From NCBI GenBank assembly GCA_019415945.1, contig DXYF01000028.1, positions 124,001-188,000 on the forward strand: 64,000 nucleotides of DNA, written 5' to 3'. The number at the start of each line of letters is the position of its first letter. The first letter of the stretch is position 1. The notes beneath the pieces are model-generated. The model did not search any database. It was not told the origin of the DNA and saw only the letters and a program-made list of their open reading frames with translations. The translations under genes and the position numbers were made by a program. This document shows, one piece after another, positions 35,920-44,679 of the stretch. This DNA comes from Clostridiales bacterium. Lineage in GTDB: Bacteria > Bacillota > Clostridia > Oscillospirales > Acutalibacteraceae.

Positions 35920-37362
35920 TTAATCGTCTGTTTTGGCGGAAATTACACCGCCTGATGTGACGCCCGTATCTTCAACAGCTTCCATATGCGGGAACAGTAA
36001 ATTCATCCTGTCATCGTCAAATCGCTTGTCAATATATGCTTCAAATCCGTTTGACGCAGGAATTCCTTCTTGCCGCTGCGTCCATCTGTATGTTGCCGAA
36101 ACAGACATAACCGCATTAAAAATCATAAAAATTATAAGGAAAGTAGTAATAACCGAGCCTATCCGTTTTGGAATTTTTTCAATTAGCTTTGAAGCAAAAG
36201 GATACAGATACCGAACCCAAACAAGTCCTAAAAAACCCCATATAAGTGCAAACATCAGATTTGTTCTGCCGTCAAGATTAAAAGGAGTATTACTGTAATC
36301 CCATGAAACGGTGCCGAATATCATTTCCTGACACCACGAGCATATATATTCAAATCCTGCACCGATTATTGCACTAATTACAAAAATCAAAGTATCGCTG
36401 AGCTTATAAAGCTTGTACAAAACGGCTGTCAAAAAGCACGCACCGCCTCCGTACACAGGGATAAACGGGCCGTACACCATACCTACTCTTATTTCAAAAT
36501 GACCTTCCGCAAAAAGTGCCCACACGGTTTCAAACAAAGTTCCGAGTATTGACCCGAAAATAAAAAGGTAAAAAAGTTTGGTGAAGCAAAAACCGAACGC
36601 AAAAGGTTCTTCACTCTTAGTTGTATAAACCTGCGTGTATTCCTTCATATTTTCTTTTTTAATTTCATTGAGCTTTACTGTAATTTGTTTTAGATAGGCA
36701 GTGTTTTTTAACTCGGGGAAAGCGGAAAATAATCTCCTTCTTAAAATATTTTCCGTAAATAATCTGTTATAATTTTTTTCAAGATCGTCAATTCCACTTT
36801 GTTCAACGCTATCACCGAGTACATTAGATAAGTCGTTAAGCTTTTTGATTTTTCGCTGTAAACGGATAGTGGTAATAATAGAAAGAATATAATCAATTAC
36901 TATTAACAGACACAGCGACAATACAATAATCAGACTTGCATAAAACGGAATAAGTTCGAGTAATGAATTTAAAATAGGTATAATTGCAGCCACAAGTATT
37001 GTGCCTGTTAATCCTAAAATAAGTGCAAACGGAAGTGTTATGTAGTCACCGATACTTAATTTCATATCGCTGAAATCCCATGGCTTAAATCCGAGTAGTT
37101 TTTGAGTTAAATAACCTATAATAACTACAAGAGCTGACAAAACTACAGTGCTTCCCAAAAACAATATAAACAAATTATTGTAAAAGCTTCTGAGCAGCAG
37201 AAAGCATATTACAGCTCCCACGCCGTATGAAGGGCAAAACGGAGATGTCAAAAAACCTTTGTTAGAAAACCTTTTTTCTTCCAAAAGTCCCTTTAATCCG
37301 TTTATAATCCATCCTAAAAAAGAAAATATCACGAAGTACCAAAGTAAATTTATAATTAACAT
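35920..37362 (-). CDS. Putative ABC-transporter type IV / CmpB-family membrane protein with duplicated domain
   Basis: About 480 residues from ATG 37362, which starts right at the first span LLWYFVIFSFLGWIINGL; a longer frame from 37434 has no ribosome site. The PF06541-type domain appears twice: once at the N-terminus (GLLEEKRFSNKGFLTSPFCP, YGVGAV) and again in the C-terminal half (GSILGTLFETVWALFAEG, VYGPFIPVYGGGACF). A charged cytoplasmic segment of about 90 residues joins them. No ATPase gene is adjacent, so transport function is unproven. The short upstream ribosome site AAAGG is 14 nt from the start, making the start uncertain. Confidence 0.7.
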   Translation of the reverse strand: MLIINLLWYFVIFSFLGWIINGLKGLLEEKRFSNKGFLTSPFCPSYGVGAVICFLLLRSFYNNLFILFLGSTVVLSALVVIIGYLTQKLLGFKPWDFSDMKLSIGDYITLPFALILGLTGTILVAAIIPILNSLLELIPFYASLIIVLSLCLLIVIDYILSIITTIRLQRKIKKLNDLSNVLGDSVEQSGIDDLEKNYNRLFTENILRRRLFSAFPELKNTAYLKQITVKLNEIKKENMKEYTQVYTTKSEEPFAFGFCFTKLFYLFIFGSILGTLFETVWALFAEGHFEIRVGMVYGPFIPVYGGGACFLTAVLYKLYKLSDTLIFVISAIIGAGFEYICSWCQEMIFGTVSWDYSNTPFNLDGRTNLMFALIWGFLGLVWVRYLYPFASKLIEKIPKRIGSVITTFLIIFMIFNAVMSVSATYRWTQRQEGIPASNGFEAYIDKRFDDDRMNLLFPHMEAVEDTGVTSGGVISAKTDD

Positions 37363-37532
37363 TTTACATTCAAAAACCTTTCTGCCCGTAAACAACGATA
37401 AAAAATTCGGGCGAATAAGTGACAGCGAAATCATTAAATCAAGCGTTATGTAATATATAAATCAGAATTACAGAATAAAAAATTTCGGATAATTCACATT
37501 TAACGAGAGTCACAGCCCTGCATTAAAAATTC

Positions 37533-37556
37533 AGCGCAGTCACATAGGACTGCGCT
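37533..37556 (-). terminator. Terminator after SPFH gene
   Basis: Perfect 9-bp stem AGCGCAGTC/GACTGCGCT; on the minus strand GAATTTTTAATG follows. Confidence 0.8.
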
Positions 37557-37567
37557 TGCTTATTTAA

Positions 37568-38473
37568 TCATTTATTTGCGGAATCACTTTCCCAAAGTTC
37601 TCTTATTGCAGTAACATTGCCTGCAAGACTTTGGATTTCCGACGGAATAATAATCTTTGTTGCCTTGCCGTCAGCCGCTTTAGCAAATGCTTCAAGTGAT
37701 TTGAGCTGAATAATTCTGTCAGTCGGTGCAGCCTCATTAAGCATACGCAGTGCATCGGCGTTTGCCTTTTGTACAGTCATAATTGCTTCTGCCTCACCCT
37801 GAGCCTCACGGATTTTCTGTTCCTTAACAGCGTCAGCTTTTAATATGGCAGACTCTTTCATACCCTCTGCAACAAGTATCTGGCTTCTTTTTTCGCCTTC
37901 TGCGTCAAGTATTCTTGCACGACGCTCACGCTCGGCCTTCATCTGTTTTTCCATTGCGTCCTGAATTTCGCGAGGCGGCAAAATGTTCTTGAGTTCAACA
38001 CGAATTACCTTGATACCCCAAGCGTCTGTAGCTTCATCAAGTATAATTCTGATTTTATCGTTGATGGTATCTCTTGATGTAAGGGTATTATCAAGCTCCA
38101 AATCACCGATTATATTACGAAGCGTAGTTGCTGTAAGATTTTCAATCGCACTGAGCGGGCGTTCAACGCCGTAACAGTACAGCTTTGGATCTGTTATTTC
38201 AAAATATACTACAGTGTCAATCTGCATTGTAACATTATCTCTTGTAATAACAGGCTGAGGCGGGAAGTCCACTACCTGTTCTTTCAGGGATACTTTTTTT
38301 GAAATTTTATCAATAAACGGAATTTTAACATGAAGTCCTGTTCCCCATGTTGCATAATATGCACCAAGACGCTCAATAACATATGCATGAGCCTGAGGTA
38401 CTATTTTTACATTGCTGATAATAACAATCAACACGATGAAAATAATAATTGCTAAAATAATAAAACCTAACAT
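37568..38473 (-). CDS. SPFH-domain (stomatin/QmcA-like) membrane protein
   Basis: 301-residue flotillin-like scaffold protein. An N-terminal membrane anchor (GFIILAIIIFIVLIVIISN) is followed by the SPFH domain with RLGAYYATWGTGLHVKIPF and VTMQIDTVVYF, then a coiled-coil with repeats of Glu-Ala-Lys (AEGEKRSQILVAEGMKES). It forms the classic pair with the NfeD gene 15 bp upstream; together they organise membrane domains or proteases in relatives. Confidence 0.92.
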   Translation of the reverse strand: MLGFIILAIIIFIVLIVIISNVKIVPQAHAYVIERLGAYYATWGTGLHVKIPFIDKISKKVSLKEQVVDFPPQPVITRDNVTMQIDTVVYFEITDPKLYCYGVERPLSAIENLTATTLRNIIGDLELDNTLTSRDTINDKIRIILDEATDAWGIKVIRVELKNILPPREIQDAMEKQMKAERERRARILDAEGEKRSQILVAEGMKESAILKADAVKEQKIREAQGEAEAIMTVQKANADALRMLNEAAPTDRIIQLKSLEAFAKAADGKATKIIIPSEIQSLAGNVTAIRELWESDSANK

Positions 38474-38488
38474 AAAACCCTCCGAAAA

Positions 38489-38926
38489 TTACTCTTCTGA
38501 TTCAACAATCAGCTTTACACCCTCAATATTAAGTACCTTGATTTTGCTTCCCTTCGGTATAGGGGCAAAATCCGATCTTGCAGACCAAACTTCGCCGTCG
38601 ACCTTTACCTGACCCGATGTATGGGTATCCTGAATATCAGAAATAACTGTTCCGATTTTTCCTATTAACCTGTCGGCATTTGTATTTACAACGCCTTTTT
38701 TGCTCTTTAGCTTATTTACAAGAGGTCTTGTAAGTATAAGTGCAAGCAGCGAAACAATCAAAAAAACAGCCGACTGAATGGGAATAGAGTCAGTAAATAT
38801 ACATGTAACGGCGGCACACACAGCACCGAGTACAAACCAAATTGACACAAGCTGTGAAGTAAATGCCTCGCAAACAACCATAATAACAGCAAAACCTATC
38901 CATATGAAAGGCATATATTCTACCAT
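38489..38926 (-). CDS. NfeD family membrane protein
   Basis: 145 residues: three N-terminal membrane spans and a C-terminal OB-fold domain (LIGKIGTVISDIQDTHTSGQ, VKVDGEVWSARSD, IPKGSKIKVLNIEGVKLIV). This is the short NfeD1b class that accompanies SPFH proteins. ATG at 38926 behind AAAGGAG. First gene of the pair. Confidence 0.92.
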   Translation of the reverse strand: MVEYMPFIWIGFAVIMVVCEAFTSQLVSIWFVLGAVCAAVTCIFTDSIPIQSAVFLIVSLLALILTRPLVNKLKSKKGVVNTNADRLIGKIGTVISDIQDTHTSGQVKVDGEVWSARSDFAPIPKGSKIKVLNIEGVKLIVESEE

Positions 38927-38949
38927 AATATTTCTCCTTTCTTGCTATA

Positions 38950-38978
38950 ATATTATCATACAAAACATGGATAGTCAA
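38950..38978 (-). promoter_or_regulatory. Promoter of nfeD-SPFH operon
   Basis: Minus strand TTGACT (38978-38973), 17 bp, TAATAT (38955-38950). Confidence 0.65.
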
Positions 38979-39054
38979 TTTATTTGTATAAATATCTACA
39001 CATTTTTTTTATTATATGTTATAATTAAAAAAATATAAAATTGCAGGTGATTTT

Positions 39055-39657
39055 ATGGCTTTTGATACATTTGATGAAGGCGTAGTGCCGGGAGGAGTTA
39101 GAAGCAAAACCGAAATTAAAATTTTGATATGCTATATCTTTAATTCTGTAAAAGAAAATATGGATAAGGATTTGATTACTCAGTCCATAACCAAAGAGGA
39201 GCTTGCAAATTACTTTGAAATAAGCAGTGCGTTTGACGATTTGATTAAGAACGGAAACCTCAAAGAGAGTCAAGTGGTCGACGGTTTGCAAACATATGAG
39301 CTTACTGACAACGGAAAGCTTATTGCAAATCAGCTTGAATCCACTCTTGCATATACCGTTAAGGATAAGGCGTATAAATGTGCAGTTCAGATGCTTGCCG
39401 AAAAGAAAAAGCGTCGTGAAAACTCAGCGGAAATTAAAAGAACCGAAAACGGCTACGATGTAATATGTAAAATTTCGGGCGGAAATATGGACTTGCTTAG
39501 CTTTACCATGTATGCTCCCACCAATGAACAGGCTGTATATTTAAAAAATAATTTTTATGACAATCCGTCTGTTATATACAAGGTAATGCTTGCACTGATG
39601 ACAAAAGATAAGGATTGTGTAGGCGAAGCACTTGAAGAGCTTTACGGAGTTCTGTAA
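39055..39657 (+). CDS. DUF4364 family protein
   Basis: 200 residues. It begins FDTFDEGVVPGGVRSKTEIKI, the conserved opening of this clostridial family, and the first 90 residues read like a winged helix (KTEIKILICYIF, LTDNGKLIANQ). No known function; a DNA-binding role is plausible. ATG at 39055 with GCAGGTGAT; a TATAAT at 39020-39025 is a likely -10. Convergent with bofA, with one base between stops. Confidence 0.88.
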   Translation: MAFDTFDEGVVPGGVRSKTEIKILICYIFNSVKENMDKDLITQSITKEELANYFEISSAFDDLIKNGNLKESQVVDGLQTYELTDNGKLIANQLESTLAYTVKDKAYKCAVQMLAEKKKRRENSAEIKRTENGYDVICKISGGNMDLLSFTMYAPTNEQAVYLKNNFYDNPSVIYKVMLALMTKDKDCVGEALEELYGVL

Positions 39658-39658
39658 T

Positions 39659-39919
39659 TCAGAAAAACAGGTTTAACGCAAGAAGCAGAGTTACTCCGGG
39701 CACTCCTCCTGCCGCTGAAACCAATATGGATAGCAAGCTTACCGGCAGCGATACGCCTGTAAAGCCGGAGGTAAGGTTTACAGCTGCTAAAGCAAACAAT
39801 CCGATAAGCATTGATATAAATGCCCTTTTTAACGGATGTTTATTTTTGGATATTAGGTGAATAAAAGAAAAAATAATAATTATTACGGCAAGTATGACTG
39901 CAAATTCCCAAATCGGCAT
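39659..39919 (-). CDS. bofA: BofA-like protein (pro-sigma-K processing inhibitor family)
   Basis: 86 residues from ATG 39919 (GGAG nine nt upstream), close to B. subtilis BofA at 87. Two hydrophobic spans, then the family core GFTGVSLPVSLLSILVSAAG and GVPGVTLLLALN. In spore formers BofA holds the SpoIVFB protease inactive at the forespore membrane. Many non-sporulating Clostridia keep it, so it is only a hint of sporulation. Convergent with DUF4364. Confidence 0.82.
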   Translation of the reverse strand: MPIWEFAVILAVIIIIFSFIHLISKNKHPLKRAFISMLIGLFALAAVNLTSGFTGVSLPVSLLSILVSAAGGVPGVTLLLALNLFF

Positions 39920-39940
39920 AACAAACATCTCCAAAATAAA

Positions 39941-39972
39941 ATAGACCGTCGGACATACATCCGACGGTCTAT
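39941..39972 (-). terminator. Terminator of secG
   Basis: Perfect 12-bp stem ATAGACCGTCGG/CCGACGGTCTAT; on the minus strand TTTATTTTGG follows. It sits between secG and bofA. Confidence 0.85.
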
Positions 39973-40004
39973 TATTATGCTTGGAAAATTCAATATATTA
40001 CATC

Positions 40005-40262
40005 TTATGCTCCCAGTATTCCGAAATAGGAAAGCACATTAAGAGCAATTACAAACAGTACAAAAGCTGCTGCAAATACCTTTGTCCAACGGGAAAGAAA
40101 CGCATCGATAGAGCGAGCCTTATTTTTTGAAAAATAAGAGTCGGCAGCACCTGTTACAACGCCGATACCCTGCTGATTTCCTTCCTGAAGAATAATTACA
40201 ACGATAATTGCTATTGAAACGACTGCTAAAACAACGCCGAGAACAATACCTAAAACGCCCAT
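40005..40262 (-). CDS. secG: Preprotein translocase subunit SecG
   Basis: 85-residue two-span membrane subunit of the SecYEG channel. GIVLGVVLAVVSIAIIVVIIL, then the conserved QEGNQQGIGVVTGAADSYFS loop and a second span at the C-terminus. GAAAGGAAGA precedes the ATG. Confidence 0.95.
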   Translation of the reverse strand: MGVLGIVLGVVLAVVSIAIIVVIILQEGNQQGIGVVTGAADSYFSKNKARSIDAFLSRWTKVFAAAFVLFVIALNVLSYFGILGA

Positions 40263-40324
40263 TTTTCATCTTCCTTTCGTATAATTGGTGCGATTAACAA
40301 TAATCTGCATTAAATAACTGTTTT

Positions 40325-40353
40325 ATATTAGCATATAAATTTTATTTTTGCAA
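40325..40353 (-). promoter_or_regulatory. Promoter of secG
   Basis: Minus strand TTGCAA (40353-40348), 17 bp, TAATAT (40330-40325). Confidence 0.6.
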
Positions 40354-40394
40354 GCGAATTTTACAATTTCAGCAATAATTTTAATTAAAATTTA

Positions 40395-42635
40395 TCAAAT
40401 TATGGAAAGCTGTTCATCAACCGAATCATCATTTGACGGTAATGCACCCAATGCAGGCAGTGAGCGGGTTCTGTACCGCTGGGGCTTTGTAAATGTATTA
40501 TCCTTGTAAATAATCATTTCAAACAGCCTGTGACCTTTCTTGAGTTTCATTACCGCAACGCCCTGAGTCGAACGGGTAGTTTTAAGGGATAACGCCCCCG
40601 TATGAACAAGAAGCATTCTTCCCGATGACGATTTGAACAAAAGCTCTGTGTCCTCGGGGATAAACACCATTGAACAAAACGGCGATTTATCTGAATACGC
40701 ACCCGTTAATTTTTTGCGGTTTGTCTTTGTAAGGTAGGCTTCAAGCGGTACCTTTGCAGCCTTTCCGTTTTCAAAGGCGAATACAAGCATACCCTTATAG
40801 TCCTTGGTTGCAACCATAAACACTGCGTTTTCTCCCTCGTCCATGGAGAGCTTTGCAGGGATATAATCGCCGAGAACGCTTGCTTTGGTATCTGCAAAAT
40901 CAGACGCCTTTGCCTTGTAAACCTGAGATTTATCTGTAAAGAACAGGAGGTCACAGTTATTTGAAAATTCAATTTCCTGCATAATTTCATCGCCGTCTTT
41001 AAGCTTATGAGTATTGCTCATACGCAAAGACTGCGGTGTTATTTTTTTGAAATAACCTTCTTTAGTAAAGAAGAATGTTACGGGATAATCCGGAACTTCC
41101 CGGATTTCCTCCTCGTATTTTGCGGTATCATCATAAATGATTATACTTTTGCGAGGTTCTCCGTACTTGTCCGCAATAGATTTAAGCTCTTTTACAATAA
41201 TGGACTTAATTTTGGACTTGCTTTTAAGAATTTCATCAAGCTCTTCAATTTCTTTTTCAAGATCCTCTATATCCTTGGTACGCTTTAAAATGTACTCACG
41301 GTTAAGATGACGAAGCTTAATCTCCGCAACATATTCAGCCTGGATTTTGTCAATTCCGAAACCAATCATAAGATTCGGAACTACCTCAACCTCTTCATCG
41401 GTTTCCCTGATTATTTTTATTGCTTTGTCAATATCAAGAAGGATTTTTTCAAGTCCCTTTAAAAGATGCAGCTTATTTGCCTTTTTATTGCGGTCAAAAT
41501 ATGTTCTGCGTCTTACACATTCGATTCTGAAGGCAACCCACTCTTCCAAAAGAGCTTTTACTCCGAGTACTCTCGGCACTCCGCCGATTAATACATTGAA
41601 GTTGCAGGCATACGAGTCCTCAAGAGTTGTAAATCTGTACAGCTTTGCCATAAGCTTGTCGGGGTCAATTCCACGCTTGAGGTCGATAGTAATTTTAAGT
41701 CCGTCGATACCTGTTTCATCACGAATATCGGATATTTCTTTTACTTTTCCCTGCTTTACAAGATCAATAATTTTTTCGATTATAACTTCACTTGTTGTAG
41801 TACTGGGAATCGAAAGAATATCAATACAGTTTGCCGATTTGTCATATTCGTACTTTGCACGGAGCTTAATGCTGCCGCGTCCTGTTTCATATACCTGATT
41901 AATTGCCTTTTCATCATAAATAATCTGGCACCCGCCGATAAAATCAGGTGCGGGCAATGTGGATTTTACATCGTGGTTAGGGTCACGAATAAGTGACGCT
42001 GTAGTTTCGCATATTTCTTTAAGATTAAACGAGCAAATGTTTGACGCCATACCTACAGCGATACCCGTGTTTGCATTTACCAAAACCGAAGGAAATGCAA
42101 CAGGCAGCAAGGACGGTTCTTTCATAGTATTATCGTAATTGTCGACAAAATCAACGGTATCTTTGTCTATATCACGAAAAAGCTCATTACAAATGGGTGC
42201 AAGCTTTGCCTCGGTATATCTTGATGCTGCCCAAGCCATATCACGGCTGTAAAATTTACCGAAATTACCCTTGGAATCAACATACGGATGAAGCAGTGCC
42301 TCGTAGCCTCTCGACAAACGCACCATCGTGTCATATATTGCCGAATCGCCGTGAGGATTCAGCTTCATTGTAGCACCTACAATATTAGCCGATTTTGTCC
42401 TGCTGCCCGTTAAAAGTCCCATTTTATACATCGTATATAAAAGCTTGCGATGTGAAGGCTTAAAGCCGTCAATTTCAGGAATAGCACGGGACAAAATTAC
42501 GCTCATCGCATAAGGCATAAAATTTTCACGGATAGTGGAAACTATAGGTTGTTCAACTATATCCCCTGCCCCGTTTATCACACCGTGAGTTTTTGTTTTA
42601 GCAGATTTTGAGGAGTTGTTTTTTCTTGAAGCCAA
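40395..42635 (-). CDS. parC: Type IIA topoisomerase subunit A (ParC-like)
   Basis: DNA cleavage-religation subunit. 746 residues from a TTG at 42635, placed 7-8 nt after AGGAGGTG; a GTG three codons upstream overlaps that ribosome site. Winged-helix and tower regions read MPYAMSVILSRAIPEIDGF, GATMKLNPHGDSAIYDTM, and the catalytic Tyr in AASRYTEAKL. The C-terminal beta-pinwheel is short and lacks an obvious GyrA box (QRRGGKG), so topoisomerase IV fits better than gyrase. Pairs with the B subunit gene 15 bp upstream. Confidence 0.88.
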   Translation of the reverse strand: MASRKNNSSKSAKTKTHGVINGAGDIVEQPIVSTIRENFMPYAMSVILSRAIPEIDGFKPSHRKLLYTMYKMGLLTGSRTKSANIVGATMKLNPHGDSAIYDTMVRLSRGYEALLHPYVDSKGNFGKFYSRDMAWAASRYTEAKLAPICNELFRDIDKDTVDFVDNYDNTMKEPSLLPVAFPSVLVNANTGIAVGMASNICSFNLKEICETTASLIRDPNHDVKSTLPAPDFIGGCQIIYDEKAINQVYETGRGSIKLRAKYEYDKSANCIDILSIPSTTTSEVIIEKIIDLVKQGKVKEISDIRDETGIDGLKITIDLKRGIDPDKLMAKLYRFTTLEDSYACNFNVLIGGVPRVLGVKALLEEWVAFRIECVRRRTYFDRNKKANKLHLLKGLEKILLDIDKAIKIIRETDEEVEVVPNLMIGFGIDKIQAEYVAEIKLRHLNREYILKRTKDIEDLEKEIEELDEILKSKSKIKSIIVKELKSIADKYGEPRKSIIIYDDTAKYEEEIREVPDYPVTFFFTKEGYFKKITPQSLRMSNTHKLKDGDEIMQEIEFSNNCDLLFFTDKSQVYKAKASDFADTKASVLGDYIPAKLSMDEGENAVFMVATKDYKGMLVFAFENGKAAKVPLEAYLTKTNRKKLTGAYSDKSPFCSMVFIPEDTELLFKSSSGRMLLVHTGALSLKTTRSTQGVAVMKLKKGHRLFEMIIYKDNTFTKPQRYRTRSLPALGALPSNDDSVDEQLSII

Positions 42636-42650
42636 TATTTCCACCTCCTA

Positions 42651-44636
42651 TCAGCTTACATCGAGATTATCAACAAATTCGTTTCCGTGCTCAACGATAT
42701 AATCTTTTCTTCCCTGCAAATCATCGCCGAGCAATATGTCAAATATCTGAGCTGTACTTTTTGCGTCGTCCGGCATAACTTTGATCAGACGGCGTGTGTC
42801 GGGATTCATTGTCGTCAGGTTCATCATATCGGGCTCATTTTCACCGAGTCCCTTGCTTCGCTGAACGGTAAATTTTTCGCTGCCGATTTCCTCAATGAAT
42901 TTGTCCTTTTCCGCTTCATCATATGCAAAGTAGACATTGTTTTTTGAAGTGATTTCATACAGCGGAGATTCTGCAATAAACACCTTTCCCTCTTCAATGA
43001 GTGTGGGAGTAAGTCTGTAAAGCATAGTCAGAAGCATTGTTCTTATGTGAAAGCCGTCAACATCGGCATCTGTACAAAGTATTACCTTGTTCCAGCGAAG
43101 TGAGTCAATATCAAAGCTTGAAAGATTTTTATTGGCTTTTGATTTAACCTCAACTCCGCATCCGAGAACCTTTAGCAAATCTGTTATAATTTCACTTTTA
43201 AATATCTTGTCATAATCTGCTTTAAGGCAGTTGAGAATCTTTCCTCTAATCGGCATAATTGCCTGAAAATCAGGATCTCTTGCCTGCTTGCACGCACCGA
43301 GAGCCGAGTCACCCTCAACTATAAACAATTCCCTTTTGCTTACATCCTTGCTTCTGCAATCGACAAATTTTGCAACTCGGTTAGTTATGTCAAGATTACC
43401 CGAAAGTTTTTTCTTTATGTTAAGGCGTGTTTTTTCGGCGTTTTCGCGGCTTCGCTTATTTACAAGCACCTGCTCTGCGATTTTTTCGGTTTCAAGGGGA
43501 TTTTCAATAAAATACACCTCTAAGCTTTGTCTTAAAAAGGCAGTCATAGCGTCTTGAATACCCTTATTTGTAACCGCCTTTTTGGTCTGGTTTTCATATG
43601 ATGAAACGCTTGAAAACGAGGATATTACGCACACAAGACAATCCTCAACATCATCATATTTTATTTTATTTTCTGTTTTATTATATTTATTGTTCTGTTT
43701 TAAATAGCTGTCAATCTGATATACAAACGCATTTCTGACCGCTTTATCAGGTGCACCTCCGTGCTCAAGCCAGCTTGAGTTATGATAATACTCCGTCAGG
43801 CTTACTTTGTTTGAAAACGCAACGGCAATATCCATCTTGCACTTATATTCGGGCTTATCATCTCGATCCCGTGTTTTGCATTCAGTTTCCCAATGCTGCA
43901 CCGATGTCAGTCCGTCATCACCGATAACCTCCGAAACATGGTCAACAATGCCGTGTACATAGTTAAATGTTGTGGTATCAAATATTTTTCCGTTTTGATT
44001 TCTGAATATAAACTCAACGCCTGCATTGACAATAGCCTGACGCTTCATTATGTCAAGAAAATAATCAGGCTGAATGTCAATGTCGGTAAATACCTCAAGG
44101 TCAGGCTTCCAATGGATTTTTGTTCCCGTATCTTTTTTGTTGTACGGTTCTTTTTTTAGTCCGCCGATATTTTCTCCCTTTTCAAAATGCAGAGTATATC
44201 GGTATCCGTCACGCCTTATATCAACATCCATATATTCGGAAGCATATTGAGTTGAGCAAAGTCCCAAGCCGTTCATACCGAGTGAAAACTCATAGCTCTC
44301 ACCTTCACTGTTGTTATATTTGCCTCCTGCGTACATCTCGCAGAACACAAGCTCCCAGTTGAATTTTTGTTCGATTTCGTTGAAGTCCACGGGGATTCCT
44401 CGTCCGTGATCTTCAACCTCTATTGAACCGTCTGAAAATCGGGTAACGGAAATCTGCTTGCCAAAGCCCTCTCTTGCTTCGTCAATAGAGTTAGACAATA
44501 TTTCAAACACAGAGTGCTGACACCCGTCAATTCCGTCTGAGCCGAAAATAACTGCAGGTCTTTTGCGGACGCGGTCTGCACCCTTTAGAGTAACAATACT
44601 TGTGTTATCGTATTCGTTAGTTTTCTTTCTTGCCAT
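42651..44636 (-). CDS. parE: Type IIA topoisomerase subunit B (ParE-like)
   Basis: ATPase subunit of the same enzyme, 661 residues. GHKL ATPase motifs: EILSNSIDEAREG, DHGRGIPVD and LGMNGLGL. The TOPRIM domain shows FIVEGDSALGACKQARD, IMPIRGKILN and LCTDADVDGFHIRTMLL. The sequence is divergent from GyrB (no standard PLRGK-type linker), matching the second clostridial topoisomerase. ATG at 44636 behind GGAAGAAT, 43 bp after uvrB. Confidence 0.9.
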   Translation of the reverse strand: MARKKTNEYDNTSIVTLKGADRVRKRPAVIFGSDGIDGCQHSVFEILSNSIDEAREGFGKQISVTRFSDGSIEVEDHGRGIPVDFNEIEQKFNWELVFCEMYAGGKYNNSEGESYEFSLGMNGLGLCSTQYASEYMDVDIRRDGYRYTLHFEKGENIGGLKKEPYNKKDTGTKIHWKPDLEVFTDIDIQPDYFLDIMKRQAIVNAGVEFIFRNQNGKIFDTTTFNYVHGIVDHVSEVIGDDGLTSVQHWETECKTRDRDDKPEYKCKMDIAVAFSNKVSLTEYYHNSSWLEHGGAPDKAVRNAFVYQIDSYLKQNNKYNKTENKIKYDDVEDCLVCVISSFSSVSSYENQTKKAVTNKGIQDAMTAFLRQSLEVYFIENPLETEKIAEQVLVNKRSRENAEKTRLNIKKKLSGNLDITNRVAKFVDCRSKDVSKRELFIVEGDSALGACKQARDPDFQAIMPIRGKILNCLKADYDKIFKSEIITDLLKVLGCGVEVKSKANKNLSSFDIDSLRWNKVILCTDADVDGFHIRTMLLTMLYRLTPTLIEEGKVFIAESPLYEITSKNNVYFAYDEAEKDKFIEEIGSEKFTVQRSKGLGENEPDMMNLTTMNPDTRRLIKVMPDDAKSTAQIFDILLGDDLQGRKDYIVEHGNEFVDNLDVS

Positions 44637-44679
44637 CTGATTCTTCCTTTATCACATTTCGTATAAACAGCTAATAATT

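Noticed and set aside
40395..44636. Gyrase (GyrA/GyrB) assignment for the topoisomerase pair
   Set aside because: No GyrA box in the short C-terminal domain and a divergent B subunit make topoisomerase IV more likely; functional proof is lacking.
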